Shown piece by piece: positions 49,720 to 61,989 of a stretch of DNA of 64,000 nt. A model generated the notes under the pieces. The model did not search any database and had not been told where the DNA came from. It saw nothing but the letters and a program-made list of their open reading frames with translations. Position 1 is the stretch's first letter. Each line of letters begins with the position of its first letter. The DNA is taken from assembly GCA_012934845.2 (NCBI GenBank), contig WNNJ02003641.1, positions 310,001 through 374,000 on the forward strand. Direction: 5' to 3'. The translations under genes and the position numbers were made by a program. Source of the DNA: Pomphorhynchus laevis (taxonomy: Eukaryota > Acanthocephala > Palaeacanthocephala > Echinorhynchida > Pomphorhynchidae).

Positions 49720-50300
49720 GCTAACTGAGTCTACGTATTTAATATAATTATAAAATAATAAATGAATAAATATAAATAAATATATCAAGTTAAAATAAAA
49801 AATTGAAATTTAAAATAAAAGTTAATATAAATAAAAATAATAATAAATCAATAAATCAAATAATAAATAATAAATAATTTCTATAAAAAAATAAATAAAA
49901 ATAAATAAAAATAAATAAATACAAATAAATAAATATTAAAATATTAAAATAATGCTAAATCATTGAATCAAAATTCAATAATTAGATAATAAATAATAAT
50001 AAATAATTTATATAAGATTTTATATCAAGTTAACTTATATCAAGTTAAAATAAAAAATTTAAATTTTAAAAAAGTCACTTTTTATGAGTTGATTAATTCA
50101 TAGTTAGTAATTTAAAATAAAAGTCAATTTTTATGAATAGACTTATTCATAATTCATAAAAATAAATAAATAAAAATAATAACGCTAAATCAATAAAAAA
50201 AATTAATAATTAGATAATAAATAATTATAAGATTTTATATAATTTATATTCAATTATATTTATAATTAAATTATATTTAATACAATTTAATTTGAAAAAG
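49720..50300 (-). mobile_element. PLE end tracts, minus strand
   Basis: Starts at the end motif (CAGCTAACTGAGTCTACGTA, about 49720), followed by two or three copies of the AT-rich subterminal tract with TATCAAGTTAA and AAAGTCAATTTTTATGAAT. No RT or hammerhead-like block is present. Confidence 0.6.
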
Positions 50301-50329
50301 TGTGCCTACATTTGCATATCAAAACGTCC

Positions 50330-51090
50330 GGCCGAGTCAGCACATATCATATAAACAGAAGTGTTATTCGTTAGACGAACTCATACAAAGATTTAGGTGT
50401 TCTAACTTATGTTCTAACTTATCGACACAATGCATACTGACTCTACATGTTCCAAAGTGAGAAGAGTCATCAGCCTGATTCGCCTAGCTCGTGTTCATAT
50501 TGACATATCATGCTTCAAAACAATCTCACAAGCACTTATTTTGGCATCATTCTATATGCTTCGCCGGCCTGTTACCCAATCACCTTACGAGAACGCAATA
50601 ATCTAAAGTATATATTCCGATCAGCAACTGAAATGTTAAAAGCGATTAGACATATGGAATATCAGAATCGGCTCTCGAGTTTGGGAACGAGATCACTTCG
50701 ATATCTGCGCGACGAGGCGGATCTGTGCCTATCCTGGCAGATTTTACACGACAATCGCCATCAACTCAGATCGCTAATGCATACGCGTGATATAACCTCA
50801 CTTCGTGGTCATCAGTTCATGCTAAAAACACAACGATTACGCTACAAACGACCGTCTCTATACTTCCAGCGAATCGTTAATACTTGGGACCACCTTTCTG
50901 ATTCAACAGTTGCATCCTTAAATCTGGCTTCTTTTAAACGAAATCTGGAGGAATATGCCTTCTTGAAGACGAAAACCGAGTCAGAGAACATATGGACAAT
51001 AGCAAGTACCCTCTACATTTACATTTTCTACATTTACTTGTTCTGATTGTGACGCAACTTGTAATGAGCCTTGCTGCTCACTTCGTTGTC
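50330..51090 (+). mobile_element. LINE C-terminal fragment
   Basis: An open frame of 178 codons (50510-51046) matches the region downstream of the RT catalytic site in LINEs: IILYASPACYPITLRERNN, then NRLSSLGTRSLRYLRDEADL, then TSLRGHQFMLKTQRLR, then YFQRIVNTWDHLSD and LASFKRNLEEYAF (compare FFxxRVVNxWNxLP...SVxxFKxxLD). It is unbroken through this stretch but has no RT upstream. It lies in the spacer between the Merlin arms. Confidence 0.8.
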
Positions 51091-51303
51091 CATTAATGAT
51101 ACTAATATCAAGTTAAAATAATAATATTGAAATTTAAAGTTAAACAATTACAAAAACAATTACACATTTCGAGAGTTTTCATCACCAAAGTCACGATTTA
51201 ATTATTTTAATGAACTTCAAAAGCGCCACTAAGAATATGGATAGGAAGGTTTGTTAGTAAATAGAGGCTAAAGTAAGACAGAAGACTTATCAGAAGTCAG
51301 ACA

Positions 51304-52190
51304 GAAGACATACATGTTCTCATGACTTGGTATTCCAAATAAATGTTCCGCACAAGGGTGTAAGGATATCGCAGTTACAACAGGAACATGGCTTGAATAT
51401 GCCAAAATATCCCCAACAAATGCGATCATGATTTCTTATTGCTTTGAAACAAAGTTTAGCAACTGTAATTTTACTAATATTTAGTTGTATCGTTCAGAAT
51501 GTCAATTTTATCAACCATTCGTGAAAGTTCAATTACTGACGAGAGAACCTCCACTGAAACTATAACGGATTGGTACAATTATTGCCGAGAGGTACATATT
51601 TCGAAATATGAGGAAACAATTAGATTTGCGGTAGGTATGCATGGAATCAATGTTTCGACGAACCACGGGTACAAAAATGGGAGGTCCTGGTAGAATTGTT
51701 CAAATAGAAGAATGCAAATTGGGTATGGTGCTTACTTTATAATACATTTGAATTGCTCCTATGTAAATTTCCATTTTCTTTACTATTCAACTTTCAATTA
51801 TATATCGCCCAGATTTATCTCCGATGTCTTGCCTATTTTTCAATGAACTCGCCAATCTACTATCAAACCGTTCACCTTTTTACCTTTAATTGTCATTGGC
51901 ACTTTCAACATGCGTCTGGTTAAACCTTCTGAGTCAGATTCCGTAAAACTCGTAAGTCTTCTGTCTTACTTTAGCCTCTATTTACTAACAAACCTTCCCA
52001 TCCATATTCTTAGTGGCGCTTTTGATATTATAGCTTTTCCCCAAAATCTTATTGCATACGCTTTATCTACAATCTCAGATAATGACTTTTTAATCATTTT
52101 ATCATCACTGTTAATATCACTATCCCATGCACTCTTATTAGCACCTCTCCAACTTTAAGTTGACCGTGGCAACTCCTCGACTTCCTCTCT
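51304..52190 (+). mobile_element. Merlin transposon fragment, right inverted arm
   Basis: Inverted copy of 48549-49432 at very high identity; for example, the transposase piece differs by one residue (IRESSIT against IREGSIT). A direct-orientation scrap of the same sequence (CAAAAGCGCCACTAAGAATA) also lies just outside at 51215-51290. Confidence 0.8.
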
Positions 52191-52239
52191 ATTACTTCGA
52201 AGCATAAATTTTCACATTTCCGAACATGGCTAACATATA

Positions 52240-52335
52240 TGTTCGATAATTATTTTTTTATTTATTTTTATTTATTTATTTTTTATTTTATAATTATATT
52301 AAATACGTAGACTCAGTTAGCTGAATTGATTATTT
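52240..52335 (+). mobile_element. PLE end fragment
   Basis: An AT tract ending ATTAAATACGTAGACTCAGT TAGCTGAATTGATT, the end motif shared by all family members. Confidence 0.6.
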
Positions 52336-52549
52336 TCCGTTTCCTAAATGAGAATCTCCATATGTTGTCTTGGTATTTATTAACTTAATACAAATATCAT
52401 TCTTTATACCCTAATCTCATTATTGCTAGATGAGTGCATCATTGACTTGCATCATTGACTTTTGTTGATTTTCATCTAACTTACCCTCGGCATCAATACT
52501 TTGACCAACGCGATAGCACACTGTTGTTTCTCTTAAAATAAAAACATCC

Positions 52550-52720
52550 ACATATAATTTCGCCAAAGCCGGTCCCCAGCCTGGCTGAAAAAGGAGAAGG
52601 TTTGGTGTCAGGAAGGGCATCTAACTGTAAAAATGCCGTTCCAAACCCTTAACATAATGAGTCTAAACCAAAAATGCAAACTCGGCAAGGTCGTTCTCTG
52701 ATGACGCGTAGAAAGCCCAC
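52550..52720. mobile_element. Probable LINE/SINE 3' tail
   Basis: CCAGCCTGGCTGAAAAAGGA and GGTGTCAGGAAGGGCATCTA resemble 3'-end sequences of APE-type LINEs found in many animals. Not extended to a full element. Confidence 0.4.
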
Positions 52721-52959
52721 TTGGTGAATGTGAATAAGTCAAAAACGAGCGAAAAGTAGCTTGAAAACAGTAGCAGATCGAGTACAGTGGAAAATACTCA
52801 TTATGGCTTGCAACCCCGAATATTTTTTTAGAAATGTCTAATTTTGCGGTACAAACAACACCTCATCTGTAGCACAGAACACTTATTAGAAGAATAAAAA
52901 ATATTTTTTTTAAAAAACACGAAATAATACAGTCGAAATAAGTTACAAACAAGTGGATC

Positions 52960-54045
52960 AATTAGACCGTTTATGACGGGCTGTTTTTAGCTAGACAATG
53001 AGATAAGTATGCTTAAAGTAATCTCAAATCCTTTAGTGTGAGAATGTGTCCGCTACGTCGTAGAGACAGGACGGGGCTGGGCAGTTCCGTGATGATCGTG
53101 CCGCGCGAATACACCGTGAAATCATACGACAAAATACTATTCCAAGCACGATTGAATCTTCGATATTTGTTGTGAATATTGAGCTCCATTTTTTAGAGAT
53201 TGTAGTCTGGCGATCCGCTTTAATAATTGACTGGCTTCTTTACCGGCACCATCACAGTGAGAAAAATCCACAACAGTAACTCTTTCCGGATACTTGCTCT
53301 GTTTTCGTGTTTCGTGATATTTAAACTGTTTTCGAGCGGTTAGAAGGTGCGAATGAGTTGGAAACGCATACATCCATGAGAGTACGCACCGTTCTATCGC
53401 CATACAGTCCGGAACAAGCTATGTCAAGCCTTGCATCGATATCTCGGGTTGTTGTGTGGTTTTCGAATATAATATTGTTATTGACGGAATTCATGACGGG
53501 CTCAATCTGGACGTTATGACTAACCTCTGCTAATTTCTTACTTAATATGTCGCGAATCACATCATGACGCATTGAAGGGAGTCCGTCTAGCCTGCATGTA
53601 AGTGAGTGTGTTAATGATAATTGATTTCCGCATTGACATTTGCTAGGAGCATTCTTCTGTAAGAGACCGTACCGCACTGCCGACGCATCTTTGAATTCAA
53701 CATTATTTAATCTCGTATTGGAATCATGAGTCGGGTATATACTGAGCAAGGAAGAAGTTCTTTTCTTTGATAAGTGCTAGAGTGATGTTTTTATATTGAT
53801 ATCTGAAATAACGGATATATTAGCTAGTTCAGATTTTTCTCTGATTTGTCTAGTGATTCGAGTTGAAGTCAGTATTTTGTCATCACTTGATTGAGAACTG
53901 CACCCGTGAGACCTTTCATACATGGTGCACATAGCGTTCTGGATGATAAGTATTCAACATTTGAACAATTGTATTTTCTAATACCAACTCCACCATTACG
54001 GACTCCTAATTTGAAGACTCGACACAGAACATTGTTATCAATTAG
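52960..54045 (-). mobile_element. LINE with restriction-like endonuclease: RT end and endonuclease, copy 1
   Basis: Minus strand, in order: RNGGVGIRKYNCSNVEYLSS (post-RT region), then CQCGNQLSLTHSLTC (a CxC...H...C zinc motif), RHDVIRDILSKKLAEVSHNV, ARLDIACSGLYGD, TLMDVCVSNSFAPS (acidic residues spaced as in PD-(D/E)XK folds), then FKYHETRKQSKYPERVTVVD. C-terminal Cys/His motif plus restriction-like endonuclease is the plan of R2/R4/NeSL/HERO-type LINEs. Exact clade not decided. Frame changes occur near 53.3 kb and upstream of 53.75 kb. Confidence 0.7.
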
Positions 54046-54049
54046 GTAT

Positions 54050-55120
54050 AGAATAAATAATAATTATTAATAATTAAATTTCAATTGACTTTAAATTTCA
54101 ATATTTTTATTTTGACTTGATTTAACTTATATAAAATCTTATAATTATTTATTATCTAATCATTAAAATTTTGATTTATCGATTTAGCAATTTTTTTATT
54201 TTTATTTATTTATTTTTACGAATTATGAATTATTCATAAAAATTGACTCATAAAAATTGACTTTTATTTTAAATTTCATTTTTTATTTTATAAAATCTCA
54301 TTGCAATTATTCATTTTATTATTTTATTTTATTTTGATAATAAAATAAATTGAATAAAATCTTAAATAATATTTTATTATTTATCTTTATTTTTATTTAT
54401 ATATCGAATAATAACTAAATGTAAAAATATAAAAATATGCTTTTTATTAGAATAAGATATACCAAATAATCAAATTTCATCAGAGCAAATACGTCATTAG
54501 TATGTATTTGGTTCGACAGCTATGTTTGGTCAAGGAATATGGGCCGAAACCTGATAGCATAGCAGTTCCTCCGGATGACCTCTAATTCTTTTTCTGATAC
54601 AACGTCTGTTATTTATTAGTCAATTCATAAAAATGACTTTTATTTTAAATTACAATTTTTTATTTTAACTTGATTTAAATTATAAAAAATATAAAAACAA
54701 TTATTAATTTTATTACGTAGACTCAGCTGATTTGATTTCATCTTAATATTATCCGCTGATCACTAAAATTTACCAGTAATAACTTTGCTAGTAATAACTT
54801 TGTTTTCATATGCAAAAAGCTTTATTATGATATACTAATGAAAGAGGTTAATTCTAATGATTTAAATGTAAATACAACATTTTTGTAAATACAACATGAT
54901 TTAAATACAACATTGAATGTTGTAAATACAACATTCAATTCATTTTTATAAATTGAATTAATCAATTCATAAAAATGACTTTTATTTTAAATCACAATTT
55001 TTTATTTTAACTCAATATAAGTTATTTATAAATTATAAAATCGTATACTAATTATTTATTATTATATATTATCTAATTACTAAAATTTTGATTAATTTAT
55101 TTTTTAACGATAACTCAATT
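54050..55120 (+). mobile_element. PLE end tracts and broken terminal region
   Basis: AT subterminal tracts (54050-54420), a terminal region with GGGCCGAAACCTGATAGCAT and CCGGATGACCTCTAATTC (about 54480-54745), then a scrap around the start of the RT frame (CATATGCAAAAAGCTTTATT, with 5 A, about 54808-54880) and another tract to about 55100. Confidence 0.7.
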
Positions 55121-55189
55121 TATTTAATAAAACCTAAAGAAAGAGATGATAAAAATGTGAAAAAAAAATTTTTCAATAAAGATCTGCAA

Positions 55190-56578
55190 AATCTTTTCCA
55201 TGTTTATTCCAGAGTCCTAGCGTAGACAGGAAAATTATAATTTGAACGACAGGCTCGAACACACATAGACGTCGCTATCGCTAGTGCAAAACTTATTTTG
55301 CATCTTAAATGTTTGATGGTTTCGTTGTAATTCCTCGATAGTCTTGCTATTTGTTTAAGAACACATTGGGTTGATAAACCATGTTCACCATTTGCTGCAA
55401 TCACAATCGGGTAAAAAGTTGCCGGTTCATAAAGTACAATTCTCTCTCCATATTTACTTATTTTCTTTGATTCATGGTAATTGAATGGGTTTCCTATTCG
55501 GTCAGATGAGTACGACGGAGCTAAGTGACTGAAACTACAAACGTCCATTAAAGACCGCTCCGACAGATCACCATATAAACCATGGTAGGCAACATCCACC
55601 CTTGCATTCTTATCAGTTGATGTAGCGGGATTGTCGAAAACAACCTCATCACTCAAAGATATCAAATGTGGCTCCACCGATACAGAACGACATACTTTTG
55701 TAAACTCTTTCGCTAATAAATCTCACACGAAATTGTGGCGTACTGTTGGCATGCCACCTGTTTTGCACGAAAGTGAATGATGTATGTTGAATTTTTCTCC
55801 ACATCGACATAGTTTTGGTGCCTCCGTCGGTTTCATGTCATATCTGGCTGCAATTGCATCACGAAATTATCTTCTTGACAGGTAATACCTCATACGCTTT
55901 ATTGGTTTGGCAGATAAACACGACGACGCCCCCTTCATTTTGATTAATTTTGAGTACTGGTCTTTTGGGATTTGTCAATCATTTCTTGAAAAAAATCTTT
56001 ATCTTGTCTTATTTGCTTTCTTATTTTTATTTGCTCTTCCAATAAATCAATTCCATTTAATCCATTTAACAAGTGTGTGCATATTCGAATATAATCGTCA
56101 TAATTTCTATTAGGATTTAATTTTGGTTCAATCACTCCTAGACCACCGAAACGAAGTGGCATTGTCACAGTGCGAAACTCATCATTACTCATTTGATTAA
56201 TTCCTGTTATGGCTGGTAAGATTTCTGTTCGTAATTTTTCGGACAGACAAAGGAATTCATCTCCCTTAACTTTACATTTACATTCCATTTACACTGAGGC
56301 GCTTGTGTGGAGCTGTGTTGGCTTCCTGTGGAAATTCATTCGTTGCGAGAGTTAATCTTGTCAAAATAAACTCCCAATTTTCAACTTTTCTGCGTAAACA
56401 ATTTGACACAAAATCCTCCTTACCAATTGCATACCCCGAAATTTGAAGATCATTATCGTTTATTTCTACTCCCGTTACCTTAAAAATTCTATCCGCATTA
56501 CATATATTATCTTCATGAAGTAGTAATTTGCATTTATTTTCATTTAAATGGAAGACGAAATATGGTCCAATCTTACTA
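55190..56578 (-). mobile_element. LINE with restriction-like endonuclease: RT end and endonuclease, copy 2
   Basis: Minus strand: YSKIGPYFVFHLNENKCKLL near 56.55 kb (RT motif following the catalytic DD), LRTEILPAITG and TMPLRFGGLGVIEPKLN (about 56.0-56.3 kb), a zinc-motif region near 55.8 kb, then ARVDVAYHGLYGD, SLMDVCSFSHLAPS, FNYHESKKISKYGERIVLYE and KQIARLSRNYNETIKHLRCK at the end. The upstream half, with the catalytic motif, lies at 57003-57560, separated by a PLE insertion. Confidence 0.75.
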
Positions 56579-57002
56579 TAATATAAAGAATAAATTTAAA
56601 CTCTTAAGCGGCAAATTTTTATGGATGGATAATAAATAATATACTTTGTATTAGAATAAGATACTCGATAGTTTTATCAGAGGAAATACATCGTTAGCAT
56701 GTATTTGGCCCCGCTGCTATGTTGGGTAGAGGAGTTAGGGGCCGAAACCTGATAGCATAGCAGTTCCTCCTGATGACCTCTAATTCTTATTCTGATACAA
56801 CGTCTGTTATTTATTAGTCAATTCATAAAAATGACGTTTTTTTAAATTTCAATCTTTTATTTTTACTTGATTTAAATTATAAAAAATCTTAAAACAATTA
56901 TTTATTTTATTATTTAATTATTAAATTTTGATTTAGCATTATTATGTTTTGTTTATTTTATAATTATATTAAATACGTGGACTCAGGTAGCTGATTTGAT
57001 TA
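56579..57002 (+). mobile_element. PLE 3' end inserted into the RT of the LINE
   Basis: Runs from ATATAAAGAATAAATTTAAA (RT end codons) through the stop, a complete hammerhead-like block and the AT tract to GTGGACTCAGGTAGCTGATT. The LINE's RT reads KVWNLL on one side and KIGPYF on the other, so the LINE was there first. Confidence 0.85.
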
Positions 57003-57560
57003 ATAGGTTCCATACTTTTAATAAATCATTTACATTGCCAACGCATAACCCATCATCCGCGAACCATCTATGACTAACGTCTGGAGCGGCAGCTAGAAGC
57101 CGTTGAATTAATGGCAGAGATGATGCAGCATACGCAATCATTGAGAGTGGATCACCCTGTGTAAATCCCTCATTTGAGTAGAGAAAATCTCCGTCTACAG
57201 ACAAACTCGCAGAGCAACCATAAATATTTCTTAAAACAATTGTCAATGAAGGGCAAACCTTTTCAATATTTACCAGGGCAAGCTTTCGATTTACATTTAT
57301 CTAATTGCAAAATGCCAAATTCTTCATTCTCGTTATAAATATTCTTTACAGAATGAGTGACCGCTTCAACACCACAGCTTTGACTGGCACATAGTTGATA
57401 GCATCCCGCAACACTCTGCAGGCCTTTACTGATACGTCTTGCTAGAACTTTGCCTATAATTCTTCGTGATACTTCACCTATTCATATAGGTCTTATCCCA
57501 GGTGATTGGTCCACTGGTACGAGTGACTTGCAGTGAAGGCCTCAAGTACACATGGATTTA
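57003..57560 (-). mobile_element. Same LINE copy 2: RT palm, upstream half
   Basis: Minus strand 56983-57246 reads SNEGFTQGDPLSMIAYA (RT motif B, T-Q-G-D-P-L) and SHRWFADDGLCVGNVNDLLK (motif C with catalytic A-D-D), then KVWNLL at the PLE junction. Further upstream, to about 57.56 kb, lie broken pieces such as FAIIFVTKELN on the same strand. Confidence 0.75.
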
Positions 57561-57639
57561 ATTCTTTAGTAACAAAAATTATCGCAAAATTTGCGAGGCT
57601 TGATTCGAGTTTTTCAGAATAAAGACCAAACGTGCAAAG

Positions 57640-57725
57640 CAAAAATTTTGATTTATTGATTTAGCATCATTTTTATGTTTTTATTTATTTTTTATTTAAG
57701 TACGTAGACTTAGTTAGCTGATTTA
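57640..57725 (+). mobile_element. PLE end fragment
   Basis: Ends with AAGTACGTAGACTTAGTTAG CTGATTTAA, the family end motif with one change. Confidence 0.55.
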
Positions 57726-57825
57726 ATTTAGAGTTGATTTGAGGGGAGTATTAATGTTAAAATGTTGCCTCTTCCTTAAAATCAAGCAGTGATCTCTGTA
57801 AGTCATCCTAAAAGGTTTCAGGGGA

Positions 57826-57951
57826 ACCACTTCTTTACTTTTATTTTTATTAAAAACTCGAGTTTTCAAAATTAAAATGTAGAAGATTAAATATTGTGTT
57901 TGCCTATTTGAGCCTTGTGAACAAGGCTCTATTGCAGCTATTCCGTATTAT
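57826..57951. repeat. Direct duplication, copy 1
   Basis: AACTCGAGTTTTCAAAATTA through TTGTGTTTGCCTATTTGAGC to GCAGCTATTCCGTATTATCT recurs at 58075-58201 with a few changes, same orientation. Confidence 0.85.
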
Positions 57952-58074
57952 CTTATCACTTTTTTCGAAATGACGACATTTTAAATTTTATCTGATGCAG
58001 TGCCCTCTCGAGGTTGTCTAGACCACTTCGGTATAGACGGGGAAAGTTGCTTCTTCTTTAAAATAAGTCGGAGA

Positions 58075-58201
58075 AAACACTTCTTAACTTTTATTTATAT
58101 TAAAACTTGAGTTTTCAAAATTAAAAAGTAGAAGATTAAATATTGTGTTTGCCTATTTGAGCTTTGTGAACAAGGCTCTATTGCAGCTATTCCGTATTAT
58201 C
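58075..58201. repeat. Direct duplication, copy 2
   Basis: Partner of 57826-57951, about 250 bases downstream. Class unknown. Confidence 0.85.
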
Positions 58202-58389
58202 TAGGCCGTGTATTATTAATTCCTAGGCCGTGATAGTTTTTAAATAGTTTATATGATTAATAATTTGAAAAAATATTGCAATTTAAACAAGCAAAATATT
58301 AAAATATTGAATATCGCAACTAAATCAGCTAAAAAATAAAAGTTATTCAGGTTAAAAGTTTTATTATTGTATACATTTTTATTATAATA

Positions 58390-58560
58390 TAATGTCAAAT
58401 AACATCAAGCAGAAAATAGTAAAATATATAAATCAACGCAATAATATAAAGAATAAATTTAAACTCTTTAGTGGCAAATTTTTATGGATGGATAATAAAT
58501 AATATACTTTGTATTAGAATAAGATACTATTGATAGTTTTGAATAAGATAGTATTGATAG
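58390..58560 (+). mobile_element. PLE RT-end scrap
   Basis: AACATCAAGCAGAAAATAGT to ATGGATGGATAATAAATAAT matches the last 35 RT codons and the stop. A short duplication (AATAAGATACTATTGATAG) follows. Confidence 0.75.
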
Positions 58561-58979
58561 AATATGTAATTAAGGTTCATAGTTGTTCCAAAGGCCGAAG
58601 TGTTGGACTCCTCCTTTGTAAATCAAGTATTGAAATTCTTGCATTATATCAAAGCGCAATTGGGTGTAGCTCTGTATAACTGGAAGGCATACAATCTGGA
58701 ATTCAGATCATGTATCTTGTTAATGAGATGTTTGCCTGAGGCAAATTATGTATTTGTGCTAGGATATTTTGATGTCTTTGAATAATCCAGCTTAATGTAT
58801 CTGAGTATTTATTCTTAATTAGCATTCAATGATGAGTTGTTTACGAACTAACAGTTTAAAAAATCCCACATGATGAAATTATAGATTGAAAATGAGATTT
58901 GATATTTGAAAAATCTTAAATCTCAAATTATGGTATGTTGCCATAAAAAATTATTTACAACATTTTATTATTATAATAT
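58561..58979. other. Unassigned sequence
   Basis: An open frame at 58600-58785 (61 codons) in a less AT-rich patch has no recognised domain. It could be an exon or the edge of the following LINE piece. Confidence 0.3.
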
Positions 58980-59345
58980 TTGAATATTAAACGCGGAGCA
59001 TTCATTCCGTTTGTATTTTCGACACTGGGAGGTTTTGGCGGCGATGCTGGAAGACTTATCAAGACGATTGCTACGGCGATGTCACAGAGAAGCACTTCAA
59101 CTTACTCAGACAATGTTACGAAGATAAATAGGAGATTGTATTTTAAACTTGCGCGTGCATCATCTGCTTGCATGCGCGCGGCACTGTCGATCCGTGGAAT
59201 GGTTACTTTTTCAACTTAAGAGAAAACCTGACTAACTTAATAAGTTTTTCATGCAAAATTTACCATGATATTATACATTTCGGCCAATTTAAGGGTAACG
59301 ATTTTTGTACATTCTTCAACAAATTAAATTTAATTAAAACAAGTA
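58980..59345 (+). mobile_element. LINE with restriction-like endonuclease: C-terminal piece, copy 3
   Basis: The + frame 58980-59219 reads NIKRGAFIPFVFSTLGGFGG, AMSQRSTSTYSDNVTKINRR and FKLARASSACMRA. This is the C-terminal segment of the same endonuclease region (compare ATFYPIVIAANGEHG in copy 2), in opposite orientation to copies 1 and 2. Confidence 0.7.
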
Positions 59346-59479
59346 TTTAAATATGATAATAATATAACAAATTATCAACATAATAATATTAAAAATATTT
59401 ATACTTAAATCAAAAATATATTAATATAATATTAAAAATTAATAATTTTAAAAAATTTATTTAAAGATAAATTTAAAAA

Positions 59480-60575
59480 TTATTGGCAGGAATTATTTGT
59501 ATTGTAATAAAATACTAGATTGTGAAATTTTATTTGAGGAAATACCTCATTCGCATGTATTTGGCTCCGCTGCAATGTTAGGTCGAAGAATAGGGGTCCA
59601 AACCTGATAACATAAACGCTCCTCTTGAAATCTCTAATCCTTATTATGACACATCGTCTATTATTTATTAGTCAATTCATAAAAATAGACTTTTACTTTA
59701 AATTTCAATTTTAAGTATTGAATAACTATGTAAGTTATTTTACTTTAAATAGGAGTTTACAGTTAAAAAAATCTTAATATAGATGACTTGTTTTTAAGCT
59801 CTTTAGAATATGAATTTATTCATAACTGTTAAAAAATAAATCTAAATTATATAAAGATATGAAATATATGTTTCGATATATTGATGAGATATGCGCATTT
59901 AATTCTAGCAATTTTTATTCAATAAGCTAACTAATTTATCCAGGTAGCCTTATTCTTAATAAAACATATATTAATGATGAAAAATATGATATGACCATAA
60001 AATTAACATCAATTAAAACTACTTTTTATTTATATCGTAAAGATGACATATTTAAATTTACAAGAAACATATTTTTGCATGAGCATTCATGCATACCATA
60101 TAATATAAAATATAATACATTAAATAATGAAATTTTAAAAATCTTATAACAAATATTTTTTATTTTAATTATTTATTATGTAATTTTTTTATTTTTAATT
60201 ATTTATGTTGATTTCTAATTTAAGTTGATAAAATTATATAAAATCTTAAGTTCGTGATAAAAAGAGACTAACATAAAAATGAAATATTATTAAGATGTAA
60301 TCTAGATTAGTGCAAAAAATGTAAATATTTTTCTTGATCAACTTATTTTTAATAAATAGAAATAATTTAAAATTGCAATTTAACAAATATAGAACACAAT
60401 ACAAATAGACAAAATAAGTAAACAAACGAGATAAATATAATTTCTAAATGAAACTTATACGTATATAATTTTTCAATTGTTTTATTTTTACTTGATATAA
60501 AATCTTATATCAATTATTTATTATTTATAATTATTTATCTTTATTTTAATGCGTAGGCTCAGTTAACTGATATTA
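59480..60575 (+). mobile_element. PLE copy, rearranged
   Basis: A terminal region comes first (GAGGAAATACCTCATTCGCA, GGTCCAAACCTGATAACAT, about 59535-59700). Then come a broken RT palm-to-end piece (about 59780-60150, with a YIDEICAF-like motif where the best copy has YIDDICVF) and an AT tract to the end motif GCGTAGGCTCAGTTAACTGA (about 60550). Confidence 0.75.
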
Positions 60576-61985
60576 GGAAGAATTCAAACACTCACAAATG
60601 TTGTAATCATTGGGTATTTTTTACAATAAGTGAGACTTATTGTCTTGTCACTTTCTCCCTGTGACATTGATGTGAAGTGATTCCAGTATAATTCGACGAA
60701 AATAATTAATCTATGCTTCAAGCATACTCGAATTATTAAAATTCACGTTATGGTTATTGAAAGAAACATTTAATCAAAATTTTAATTCTAAAATTTTTAT
60801 TACAGATTATCTCTTTCGGATCTGATTTATAGTTTCCAAAAATGTATTGTATAAAATATAAAAATTATCTCCTTATAAAATTTATTTCTTTTTATTTCAT
60901 ATAAAATAATATCGATTATAACAACTTTAATCAAATACCAACGAAATTAATTAAAATTACTTTTTGTGTATTTACCTTTAAATGATTTAACTAAAAGTTA
61001 TTTAGACATTTAAAAATCATTATACATCAAAAATGATTTAGACAATAAAAATCATTTAGACACTATCAAACAAAAATAAAAAGCTAGAAACAAATATGTT
61101 AAACTTTATTAATGCAAGCTTTGTTTATTATATTTTGGTAAACGAACATTAGCGACTTCTGCTGATTAAAAAAGGTCAAAAGCTTTGAAGACCACGATTA
61201 AGAACGGAAATTTATAATGCATTGACAAATACGGTCAACAGTTTCACAACATTTAGCAAACGCGTCATTATACAGTGAAGTATAGAGTGATAAATTATTG
61301 AAAAATGTGTATTTCGTTTCAACATAAGTAACGCCAAATTAATTATAACAAAATTAGGCAAAATAAATATCAAAATATTTTATATATTTTTTTATTTCCC
61401 ATATAAGCGGTAAATGCCAATTATATCAGTTTTTACGGCTCTATTTATATAAAGCAGTAATTATATTTTCACTAATTATAATTATATTTTTTGAATTTAT
61501 TATCAAAGAAAATTGATTTTAACTGTAATAAATTCATATTTATTAAAAGAATCATTGCTCGGACAACCTTCGAGCAATATATCTCAATGTTTCGAGTGTG
61601 ATGCTTATTAACATTAAATGCACAGTTAAATCATTTGTCAGGTAAATCTTCATTGCATGAACTTATTCATTTTGATGAATATAATGCCTTAATTTGAAAA
61701 TGACCAAAATAACGGTCATAATTCACATTCTACAACAATATATGATGTGTCTGTCTTTGTTATCAGAATATCAGATTTGATATTTTTAAAAAATATTCAA
61801 TTTTTTGATTTAAATTTTAAAGGTCAAAATAAATGGTGTCATCAGTCTCGTTTTAAATACTGTCAACACCAGTATTAGAATTTAGAATTTTATTAAGTTT
61901 AAATAATTTAAAAAAATTCAAATGTATTATACAAATTACAAATTTGTCTTGATACAAAATATATAAAATCTTAACTTTTGATAAA
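60576..61985. other. AT-rich sequence without a recognised gene
   Basis: A short stretch at about 60575-60730 (AGGAAGAATTCAAACACTCA ... GTGACATTGATGTGAAGTGA) recurs at about 63600-63725, next to a PLE end in both cases. Otherwise nothing recognised. Confidence 0.45.
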
Positions 61986-61989
61986 GACG

